In this document: piece after piece, positions 10,558 to 18,599 of the stretch
Numbering within the stretch: the stretch's first letter is position 1
Layout: each line of letters begins with the position of its first letter
NCBI GenBank assembly: GCA_002284615.2
Contig: MU070064.1
Coordinates: 12,700-31,298, forward strand
Source: Dunaliella salina
Taxonomy: Eukaryota > Chlorophyta > Chlorophyceae > Chlamydomonadales > Dunaliellaceae
DNA length: 18,599 bases
Direction of reading: 5' to 3'
Position numbers and translations under genes: made by a program
Notes under the pieces: generated by a model
Seen by the model: only the letters and a program-made list of their open reading frames with translations
Database searches by the model: none
What the model was told of the DNA's origin: nothing

Positions 10558-10720
10558 GTTACATTGCTGGCTGACGCTGACGAGGGGACCAGTTGACGGG
10601 GTAAACTCCTTTACATGTGTATTTGATGTTAATAAAAAGGGGGTAGAAACCAGAAAATACCCCCGAGTCATATGAGATCCCAAAAATTCACACAAATTGT
10701 TCTTTGACCACTTCTACTTT
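10558..10720 (+). repeat. Direct repeat R1, copy 2
   Basis: Counterpart of 6839-7003, same orientation, 163 bp. It shares the gttacattgctggctgacgc start, the gttaataaaaagggggta core and the ttgttctttgaccacttcta end. Differences are scattered substitutions and small indels. Confidence 0.85.
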
Positions 10721-11278
10721 ATAATAATGGGACTATCCAGCCCTAGCTCTACAGGCTACATTTGAAACCAAACTTTAGTGTCCCAGATGTGGGCCCACCT
10801 ATGCAATAATCATTTAAAAAACCTGTTTTGGGGGGGGTAGTTGTCCAGCTCTGAAAAGTTATGTTCAAAATAAATTAAAAATTAGTAATTTTTGTAGTAC
10901 GTTCAAAAATGGCTTTTGAGGTTCTCAAGATCCAGACGGGAGCCAGATTGTCAAACTCCTCCAGGAGTGTGCAACGTGTGCGGGATAGAGGCTATCCAGT
11001 TCAACTGGTCCAAAACTAGAATTGCATGCAAACCCATGTAAGCCCAAAACTATAACTGTACGCCTTCACAATTCTTTTACCCGTAGCCCTCTTCTACAAA
11101 ACGTTTTCCATGCTGAAAACTCCCTCAGCTTCAGGAGGTCCTCTTGCTGGACCTCACACCTATTGCTTGTTATGAATGGCTTACATTGTGCTTACCCTCT
11201 GGGCTTCAGTCAGCTTGTATTCATCATTTGTTCAGCTGAAGCTTGTCCAGCTGAAGCTGTTCAGCTGAGGAGCAAGCG
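10721..11278. other. Non-genic stretch left of Y-B
   Basis: No gene recognised. It contains an 8-base G run near 10830. A segment cttcagtcagcttgtatt (11204-11221) recurs exactly at 14712-14729 on the other side of Y-B. Three short tandem units follow at 11229-11270. Confidence 0.4.
11229..11270 (+). repeat. Tandem 15-bp units (agctgaagct type)
   Basis: tgttcagctgaagct (11229-11243), tgtccagctgaagct (11244-11258) and gttcagctgagg (11259-11270). The ttcagctg core also appears just after the tail of Y-B (about 14493), so it may mark the Y-B insertion site. Confidence 0.7.
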
Positions 11279-11342
11279 TCGCTCAGCCGCTCTCCCGGAA
11301 ATACTTGGGAAAACAATGATCCAGGGGTAATGTGTTCGAGCC
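11279..11342 (+). promoter_or_regulatory. Possible tRNA-like pol III A/B box pair
   Basis: tcgctcagccg (11279-11289) resembles an A box and gttcgagcc (11334-11342) fits the B-box pattern GWTCRANNC. The 55-bp start-to-start spacing is plausible. The sequence does not fold into a clean tRNA cloverleaf by eye, so a tRNA-derived SINE head or chance are both possible. Confidence 0.25.
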
Positions 11343-11389
11343 TTGGTGAGTACACTTGCTACGCAAAAGAAACTTGGAGGAATCCGGGT

Positions 11390-11434
11390 GGTTGGTGAGT
11401 TCCCTAACGGGTTCTTCCCTTAATGCACGTTCAA
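11390..11434 (+). repeat. Y-type 3'-UTR sequence upstream of Y-B
   Basis: ggttcttcccttaatgcacg at 11410-11429 is identical to 14437-14456 in the 3' untranslated end of Y-B, and the preceding tggtgag...ctaa context is also similar. Y-A carries the same region at about 8938-8960, with changes. It therefore looks like another Y-family 3' end, or a 5' leader sharing that sequence. Confidence 0.6.
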
Positions 11435-11449
11435 GGGCGTAAATCTTAG

Positions 11450-12409
11450 GACCTGGACAATCTTGTCAACCAAGGCTTTGNAGGCAACCCTCAGAGCCTT
11501 TCTGACTCTTCATGGATCTCAACAATCGGCTGCGCCATTCGTAAAAATGTCACCTTTGACTTCCAACCAACCAACCCCCAGACAGATATCATGCCCACGT
11601 GGCAATGCAACATCATTGTAAGAAGTGTTGACCTCATGAAGGAAAGCCTTCACAATGACACTTGTGATGAGGTCGCCATGCCAGCACAAATGCCAGAGGT
11701 AACCACCTCTGAATGCGCCTGTATCTACAATGCCAATGGCAAATGCATGGGCATGCTCACAATAGAAAGGCTCAGGACCCTGCTGGAAGCCTACGAGGCT
11801 GCCAAAAAGGCAGGCATCCATGACACCATCCAAACCCCTGTCCAGGATNCTGCAACTGAAATTATGGGTTTGCTCTCTCGCCAAAAGGCTCAACAAAAAA
11901 ATCTTTTGGCCCAGAGCAAAAAGGTTTTCAATTCAAACATGTTTATTACTCCTTCCCACATCCAATCAGCCCTGCATAAATGGTGCATGGTCTCAGCGGA
12001 GAGGTTTTCCAGCCCTCTTGACTTTGAAAATACCTACAACACCTATTTCAGTACAAATAGCCAGGACCAAGTCTTCGGAGCCCACACAGACGCTCTTTCA
12101 GTGCGCTTAACCGGCTTCTCCTTTTGCCATCCACCCCATGATGATGAAGTAATGTTCAAACTCTTGCGCCATGCAGTGCATTCCTCCCTCCAAAGCACAG
12201 ACCCAGTTGCCACCTTCATGCTCCTCCCTCACTGGAGAGGCTTCAGCTGCGACGCGTATATGAGCTGGATCAGACAATATCCAGACGTCGCAAAAGTACT
12301 TGCCAAATTTCCTGCAAGAAAAATCCAATTCCAGGCACCACAGCACTGGTTCCATACCCAATCCTACTCCGCCTTCCTATCCTATGCAACTCATCGTTGT
12401 GTGGAACAC
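11450..12409 (+). pseudogene. Y-B ORF part 1: PCIF1/adenine-methyltransferase-like domain
   Basis: Open frame of about 320 codons. The stretch 11990-12410 reads ERFSSPLDF, then DQVFGAHTDALSVRLTGFSF, CHPPHDDEVMFKLLRHAV, ATFMLLPHWRGF, a second YPDVAKVLAKFPA segment and IQFQAPQHWF. This layout resembles PCIF1-type and related algal N6-adenine methyltransferase-like domains: a DxxFGA segment, an NPP[FY]-like motif followed by an acidic helix, then a [LI]PxWR strand. The catalytic NPPF position reads HPPH (12128-12139), so activity is doubtful. The N-terminal part (11500-11940) is unrecognised. It ends at TAA 12410-12412, but the same frame continues beyond with plausible protein, so that stop looks like a mutation. 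The family assignment is from memory of motif layout only. Confidence 0.5.
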
Positions 12410-12412
12410 TAA

Positions 12413-13491
12413 CGCCAGAGAAATACTAGATACCGCAAAGACTGGTTTCGGTCCCTCCAGCAAGAGGTAAAGCAAGTTACACCAGAAGCTGGTTGGCTAC
12501 CTTTGGATACTCCAAATACTGTCACGCCGCTGCGTACCCACCAACACCTTGCATCAAATACTTGGAAACAGAAATTCCAATCACTCCCCCCTGACACCCA
12601 TAGCTGCTCACACAAGTGCCCTCAGGAAAGGGCAGCATTCACCCCTGCCAAGTACAAAAAGACATTCACACCCAAAATCGAGGATTGGAGGGAAATGACC
12701 TACACTGACGGCAGTGTAATCGAACACAAAGATGATCATTCCCCACCATTATCAGGCTCAGGTGTTTACAAACCAGGGAGAGACACTACTCAACCCTCTC
12801 AACACCTACAACTACACATAAACCCAATGGCCATGGGCCTACCAATACTATCACAAGAGCAGAACTCGTANGTATCCTGGTTGCGCTCCAACACAAGCAA
12901 ACCAAAATTGCCACTGGTAGTGCAACCTGCCTCTTTCAGATGTCTAATCAAACCCTTCGTCCCATGCGCATGAGGTATCACATACATGCAGAGCTCATAC
13001 ACGCAATATCAACCATAATAGAGCACTCCCCTCACACTATCCATTTTTATAAAGTCAAAGCCCACTCTGGCATCATAGGAAATGAGGGGGCTGACGCTTG
13101 CGCTCGCACCACAGCCCTCTCTGACACAGTAGACATTTCGCTTCCGGATGCCAGGGACCCCTTCCACAACTTCTATTGGCCTTCATTGAAGACCACTTCC
13201 ACACAAAATGATGGCAGACACCGCACCCACACTTCCCCGATGCACTATCTCACCAACATGAGCGACAAACTTAAAACACACATGCACAAGAAACACAAGC
13301 TTGGGTATGCTGACACCTCTGGATACCNCTACCAGAGATGGCAGAAGCTTAACGACGCCACACCACCCACCACCAATGCCAACACTGAAGCTTACAACCC
13401 AACCCCTCAACTTGCAGACAAGGAGATCAGCAACTCCTTCTGGAAAAGCCCAAAGATAACCCTTCAACAGCAAATAACTCTTATGAAATAT
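12413..13491 (+). pseudogene. Y-B ORF part 2: RNase H domain
   Basis: Reads RKDWFRSLQQEV to EMTYTDGSVI in the frame of part 1, then shifts by one frame near 12790-12822 and continues as GPTNTITRAELV. RNase HI landmarks: Asp in YTDGS (12707-12709), GSGVY, Glu in RAEL (12862-12864) and Asp in GNEGADACA (13093-13095), preceded by FYKVKAHSG. The third acidic residue, normally in a TDS motif, reads TGS here (Gly codon 12916-12918), which should abolish catalysis. RNase H in non-LTR elements degrades the RNA strand of the RNA-DNA hybrid. It ends at TGA 13492-13494, where copy Y-A has CGA, a CpG-to-TpG change. Confidence 0.8.
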
Positions 13492-13494
13492 TGA

Positions 13495-14175
13495 ACGGAT
13501 ACACTGTACACACAGAGTCNTGCCTCCGAGTTTAACTTTTCAAGTTCTGATAGGTGCCCACTTTGTGCAAATACAGATAACATTTATCATGTTCTGCTTA
13601 GGTGTACCAACCCAACAATGAGTGGGATGCACACCAACAGACACCACGCGGCCCTCANTCTCTGTATAGAAGCCCTCAGCAAAGGCCGGTATGGCTCATC
13701 CCTCATTAGCATGGATGGTTGCAATCATGACAGACTTCTAGGTCAAGGCATACAAGTCCCTGAAAACACCTGTCGAGCTCTCCCAGACTGGGTTTTCCCT
13801 CATGGCGCTGCCCCTCCTGTACAGCACACAAGCCGCCCTGATGCTCTATTTGTGCGACACATCTCGGGTAGGAAAGCCCACCTCGACCCTACCAAGATTC
13901 CACCACAAGATAGAGACATTCACCTTGTTGAACTTAAATTCTGCTCCAACACTAATCCTGTCAGCACCCTAGAGCGTGCATAAACTCAACATTCCCACAT
14001 CATAAGCAGACTTAAAACACGCAGCTTAAGAAACTCAAACAAGAATAACAAAGTGACCTTGCATATCATCTTAATTGGTGTTGGTGGCACGATTTATAAC
14101 AATTATACAATCACACCTCTCATAAATCTGGGCCTGACNAAACAAAAAGCTGAATCACTAGCTTCTCAACGTTGA
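13495..14175 (+). pseudogene. Y-B ORF part 3: CCHC zinc motif, PD-(D/E)XK-type nuclease and conserved C-terminus
   Basis: Same frame as the end of part 2. CPLCANTDNIYHVLLRC (13555-13605) is a C-x2-C-x7-H-x4-C zinc motif. It is followed by RPDALFVRH (Asp 13840-13842), DRDIHLVELKFC (Glu 13930-13932, Lys 13936-13938) and, after TAA 13981-13983, a helix-like TQHSHIISRL segment. PD...ExK after a CCHC motif is the arrangement of the restriction-like endonuclease in R2-like and RandI/Dualen-type non-LTR elements, where it nicks the target. A block HIILIGVGGTIYNN and LINLGLTKQKAESLAS follows (14062-14163), shared with Y-A and X. Whether TAA 13981 is native is uncertain, but X and Y-A read through that position. 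Confidence 0.65.
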
Positions 14176-14476
14176 GTTAACTCAGGGACCATGCCATCCA
14201 AAGATTATCCAACATCATTAACACTAGACATGCACTTTGTTTTCAGGGAGCATCTGGGAGGGGGCTTGCTGGGCGCACGGCGGCGGCTGAGGATGGAAGA
14301 AGGAGGGTCCGCGCGCTCAGGGGCATGGCAGCCAATCCCCCGGATCCCCATTAGTTCTGCTTCTTGCTCTCTCCTTAGCTAGTTTTGTCTAGTTTAGGTG
14401 GAGGGCCTCCTGGTGAGGCCTCTAACTTTTGTTAGGGGTTCTTCCCTTAATGCACGCGGCCTGTTGACTGCGTAGA

Positions 14477-14494
14477 CTTTTCTTTTCTTTTCTT
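14477..14494 (+). repeat. (TTTTC)n 3' tail of Y-B
   Basis: Pentanucleotide tail at the 3' end of Y-B, matching the tail of Y-A (minus strand, 8896-8917). The preceding cgtagacttttc is identical in both copies. Confidence 0.85.
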
Positions 14495-14632
14495 CAGCTG
14501 TGCACCTCCCGGTTGTCCAGTACGCCTCAGAGACTTCATGAACCAAGCTGATGTTTTAGAATTAGCCAAGTTTGTGTCTGCATGCTTGAGATGCTGCGCC
14601 TGACTTTTGAGCAATGCTTTCATTCTTTGCTT

Positions 14633-14700
14633 AAATTGGTCTGGTTACAGGCCTCTAAGTCTCCGCTCAGCTGCCCTTGTAGGCGAATAAAGCGATGTAA
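14633..14700 (+). repeat. Dispersed repeat R4, copy 2
   Basis: Counterpart of 6060-6140: aaattgg, tggttacaggc, ctcagctgccctt, then gatgtaacc. It lies immediately upstream of the Z coding remnant and may belong to that element. Confidence 0.4.
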
Positions 14701-14711
14701 CCTTACTTCAC

Positions 14712-15180
14712 CTTCAGTCAGCTTGTATTGGATATCAGGTCTTGTCATCTGGCATGCTGGGGACAATTGCCACATGGCATTTCATGCGCATTGTGGCTCA
14801 ATTTAGCCCTTGTGCCCATACTCTCATAAAGCTGCGCAAACTCTGGAGTGACGCTGATTCTCCTACCTGTGATCTTTGTGATGCCCAAAATCACAAAGCA
14901 CAGGTGCAGGATGGACAGCAAGTTACCTTAAAATGCACTCATTTGCAGGGCTGTCCTCTTCGACTGCAAGATGCTTCTTTGTTTCCTGGCCCTCGCCAAA
15001 AACTCCTCTCTTCCCCAACCTCCTTCAGACGGCTCCTAACCTGCCTGCCAATCACCATATCAAGTCTTTTGATATGATATCTCATAAATCAGGACAAGGA
15101 GAATCTCCTTATCCTTTGTTGAATGAACTAATTCTTTTTACGAACAGGCTAGCAGTCACTCGTTTTGACTGAAGGCCTTC
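14712..15180 (+). mobile_element. Retroelement C-terminal fragment Z with zinc-binding motif
   Basis: Plus-strand frames at 14742-15077 and, after a shift near 14985, up to 15172. The first reads AQFSPCAHTLIKLRKLW, then SPTCDLCDAQ, VQDGQQVTLKC and THLQGCPLRLQDASLF. This resembles the algal non-LTR pattern LAQxRxxAHxLxVExxxW...CxxCxxxxVQDExHxxxxC near the ORF C-terminus. The His of the CCHC motif appears as Gln (QQ) here, and the frame is broken, so it is a decayed fragment. It is unlike X and Y in sequence. A 5' end and tail were not found. Confidence 0.45.
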
Positions 15181-15367
15181 TTTTTCTTCTAACTTGTTTC
15201 CTGTGTGTCCATAGGGACATATACCTGCTTGCATAAAGAGTTGACAACAAGTGTCCGGTTCAATCCATGTCCTCCAACGTGATCTGCCATATTTTTCAAA
15301 AATGGAATACCGATGCACATCCACCAGGCTGCACGCTATCTATCCATCAGTCCATACATCTGTCTAT
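15181..15367. other. 3' flank of the exportin-4 gene
   Basis: Holds the presumed 3' untranslated region of the minus-strand exportin gene, with a short CTAT-rich run near 15338-15370. The usual green-algal polyadenylation signal TGTAA is not seen on the minus strand here. The nearest, at 14645-14649, is about 720 nt downstream, within older repeat DNA. Confidence 0.4.
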
Positions 15368-17790
15368 CTATTTAAGGCGTATAATGCCCCGGATGTCCTG
15401 CACTATGCGGCTCAAAGCCTCCTTGAAAGCTTTCTGTACAGGCTTGGGCAATGATGGTTGAACAGCATCTGTGGCACCCAGGTTGGCTTGCTGCAGCAGG
15501 CCGCTGAGCGCCCCCTCTAAATGTGCACTGGAGTTGGAGTCCCGTTGATGAGCCTGCATCCAGAAATACAGCACCATTTTCAGACCAGGGACCAACAATA
15601 CAAGTGTCAGGGCCAAACACCCCGTCTCTTTACTACCGTATAACTTTTTGATCATTCCGCATAAATAATATTTTTGAGGGGTGCAGGATGACTGCGGGAC
15701 AACCTGAAAACAATTGTTTTAGGGGGTACAGGATTGGTGCAGAATCATGAAAATAATTACTTTTAGACAACCCAGTGGCTGGCAGGCCTCAATAAAGCAG
15801 CATGGAAGCATGTGGCAAAGAACATGAAGAAGAGAAAGTTTCTTCACAAAAGCATCCTTTCATGTGGCTGGTCCGGCATGCTATTCCTGCATTCCATGCA
15901 GGTAAACACTTTTGAAGTATGTCAGGATGGGGGCTGCTTGCCTCAGCGGGAGCAGCACAGCAAAAGAGGTTGGCAAGCACGCCCATGTCAGGCCCTGCAG
16001 CCTCACCTGTTGCACCAGCTGCTTGGCTAGCAGCACGTACGCATCTGGCTCAGCCAGTATGAGCAGCTGGAGCGCATTGGATGCCATTTCCACCAGGTCG
16101 TACGATGTGTCCTCAAGGAGCACAAGCCTGCAGGTGCACCAAAATACAATGATGCCCGTGAGGGCATTGGAGCAGTGAAGATGGGGGAATCAACTTTGTA
16201 GCAGAAGCTGCCCAGGCTTGCTTGACAGACCCAAAGGGCAATTGCTATCATGACACAAAGCGTGCCACCAAGAGCATGCAATGCAGGTAGCTTCTTGTGC
16301 TAATCAATGGTAAGCTGCATTGCAGGTTTCTTACAACTCACCTCAGTATCCTCTCCATGATGGCAGTGGTCACGGAGGGTCCACCAGGCGGGCTGTGCAC
16401 GTTTAATCCAGGGATGCCTCTGACCCGGCAGGTCTGTTGGTAATGTGCGAGACCTGTATTTGAGTGTGACAGGGCCGAAACATGGCCGAAACAAGGTAAT
16501 GTGCGCGACCTGTATAATTTGAGTGTGACAGGGACATGGCCGGACCAGATGACACCAGAGGTGTTGTCACCCGTGACAAAGTTTATTTCATTTATGATTG
16601 TGACAAAGTTTATTGACTAAGGGGAAAAAGATCTGAATGTTGAGCACAACCGTTGTGCTGTGAACTCCGTGGCTGCTTTTTGTTCCGCTTCGACAACTTA
16701 TTTCGACGCAAGCACAGCTGAATAAGCCCCCAAGCACTTGCAAATCCCAAAGCGCAGGCCTGTACAGCCTCCCTTTTTCCTGGTCTAAAGGGTGTACTAT
16801 CTTATTCCTTTTTTGGAAAGGCTGTTCACTTGTATGCACTACGGCTCTGCTCCAACAAAATTTATACATGAGTCACTTCTCACAAAACAAGTCCTCCTGC
16901 AGAGTCCATCACGTTGCAGAACACTGCATCCAAGAGCAGCCCGTTTTCATGGCATGCACCTCAAAAACCGATGCAGATGGTATGGCAGATGGTTGCCCCT
17001 ATGCGCTGCACATGATTGTAGGCAATACATTTGCTCCAGCACACCTGTTAGACCTTCTAGGGCATTCCCGACCACCATGCCGTCCGAACTGCATGCCAAG
17101 CCAAACTCTAACGAGGACATGAGCGTCCCAAAGTGGTAGGCAGGTAGCCCAACAACCTGCATGGTGACACATGCACAATGGAGTTTGGGCAACAAGGGCA
17201 TAAAAATAAACACATGCCACCGTCTCCTCTGCATACCAAATTGGCACTGCCAATTGAATGGGACGAGAAGGTACAGGCATTCACCAAAATTTTAAAGGTT
17301 ATGTTGTTGAAAATTATGACTCGCTTGAGAGGGAGGGAAAATAGGATAAAGAGCAGCTGTCGGGCAAGGGGTAGCTGTCAACGTGCAACTGATGTTGATA
17401 GCTACCTCAACGGATGTCAAGGTGATAGCTGGAATACCACAGAGGAACATCCCTTTAAGAGCACAACCACACCTCCTGAATTTGTGGTTTGGTTGACCAT
17501 GAACTTCTAGCATTCATAACATGTTGCATGATTGGCAGGCCGATGATGGACACCTAAGTTTGCTTGCACTGCCATCGATGTAATATCCCTGACTGTTCAT
17601 CCCCCCTGATCCTCCGCATTCCTTCAAGCACAGCTACGCTCTCGCATTTGGAAAATATTGCCCGCACCTGCTCAGGGTAGTTCTCAAGCACGTACACCAG
17701 TAGGTTATAATATAAGCTACAGAGCTTCGGGAACTTGAGGAGGTCAGTGGTCATGAGGGGCAAGAGGATGTTGAGTCCCAGAACAACCAC
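15368..17790 (-). CDS. XPO4: Exportin-4-like nuclear transport receptor, last 5 exons, 5' partial
   Basis: Exportin-4 is a HEAT-repeat, Ran-dependent karyopherin moving cargo between nucleus and cytoplasm. Five exons keep frame across GT-AG introns: 17790-17668, 17156-17045, 16453-16342, 16127-16007 and 15553-15368 (stop TAG 15368-15370). This gives 217 C-terminal residues. VVVLGLNILLPLM with DLLKFPKLCSLYYNLLVYVL and ENYPEQ is the clearest match to plant exportin-4. SLEFGL, LAHYQQ, a MERILRLVLLEDTSYDLVEM segment, ASNALQLLILAEPDAY and the basic end VQDIRGIIRLK follow in the expected order. Phases agree at each junction, including ACA-G/GT and CTG-AG/G. The 5' exons, most of the protein, lie off the right edge; none is confidently visible between 17791 and 18599. 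Confidence 0.85.
15635..15766 (+). repeat. Dispersed repeat R3, copy 2 (in exportin intron)
   Basis: Lies in the last exportin intron (15554-16006). It shares accgta, ccgca-aaataat, ttttgaggggtgcaggatga, ctg-ggg and a ttacttttag end with 1644-1735 in a bS1c intron. Both copies have the same orientation relative to the host gene. Confidence 0.55.
16440..16551. repeat. Tandem duplication over an exportin 3' splice site, period 56 bp
   Basis: Units 16440-16495 and 16496-16551 share gtaatgtgcg-gacctgta and tttgagtgtgacagg. The left unit contains the used acceptor at 16454-16455 and the first 14 bases of the exon. The right unit (upstream in the gene) carries a second, near-identical acceptor (tacag/gtcgcgc on the minus strand). 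Confidence 0.8.
16573..16614. repeat. Short tandem repeat, period 27 bp
   Basis: gtgacaaagtttatt occurs at 16573-16587 and again at 16600-16614, within the exportin intron 16454-17044. Confidence 0.85.

Positions 17791-18599
<809 letters not shown>

Larger units (their letters stand above)
11435..14494 (+). mobile_element. Y-family non-LTR retroelement copy (Y-B), degenerate
   Basis: About 3 kb, plus strand, ending in a (TTTTC)n tail at 14477-14494. One long former open frame runs from about 11450 to at least 14172. It carries a methyltransferase-like domain, RNase H, a CCHC zinc motif, a PD-(D/E)XK-type nuclease motif and the ILIGVGGTIY block. Its last about 1.1 kb matches Y-A in inverted orientation. 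The frame is broken by TAA (12410), a frameshift near 12790-12822, TGA (13492), TAA (13981) and TGA (14173). No YxDD-type reverse transcriptase motif is visible, so the 5' part is either missing or the element depended on another for reverse transcription. Seven single N bases lie in this interval, as in a collapsed repeat consensus. Confidence 0.75.

Noticed and set aside
11590..12412. Intact host gene of 273 codons
   Set aside because: The frame extends upstream of the ATG and continues after the stop directly into RNase H, so it is part of a broken retroelement ORF.
16947..17044. Extension of exportin exon at 17156 down to 16947 (VLEQMYCLQSCAA...)
   Set aside because: Splicing at ACAG/gtgtgc (17045) joins in frame to LAHYQQTC, which matches exportin-4; the longer reading does not.

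Overview
The window is nuclear DNA from a green alga, most likely a chlorophycean. It holds two intron-split genes whose best visual matches are plant and algal proteins: a chloroplast ribosomal protein S1 and exportin-4. The DNA is of middling GC, with large repeat-filled introns, long (AC)n/(GT)n arrays and degenerate non-LTR retroelements. A Dunaliella- or volvocine-like genome would fit, but the species is inferred only weakly.

Layout. Positions 150-4909 (minus strand) carry the first six exons of a chloroplast bS1 gene. The reading frame can be followed exactly across five GT-AG introns; the 3' end lies beyond the left edge. Positions 4910 to about 8590 are gene-poor, with dispersed repeats and one strong hairpin. 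Positions 8597-10350 (minus) are a degraded retroelement fragment (X). A second, 5'-truncated element fragment (Y-A, 8896-10043) has inserted into X, leaving an 11-bp target duplication and a (TTTTC)n tail. A larger copy of the same Y family (Y-B) lies on the plus strand at about 11435-14494. It carries, in order, a PCIF1-like methyltransferase-type domain, RNase H, a CCHC zinc motif and a PD-(D/E)XK nuclease motif, all broken by stops and a frameshift. No reverse transcriptase is visible. A third retroelement C-terminal fragment (Z) follows at about 14633-15180. Positions 15368-17790 (minus) hold the last five exons of an exportin-4-like gene, whose 5' part lies beyond the right edge. Dinucleotide repeats sit at both ends of the window.

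The two host genes are functionally unrelated: plastid translation, and nuclear transport. Both are transcribed right to left and are separated by about 10.5 kb of nested mobile DNA. The most unusual content is the domain set of the Y family and a conserved C-terminal block (ILIGVGGTIY-type) shared by X and Y. Small tandem duplications over two 3' splice sites of the exportin gene are also unusual.
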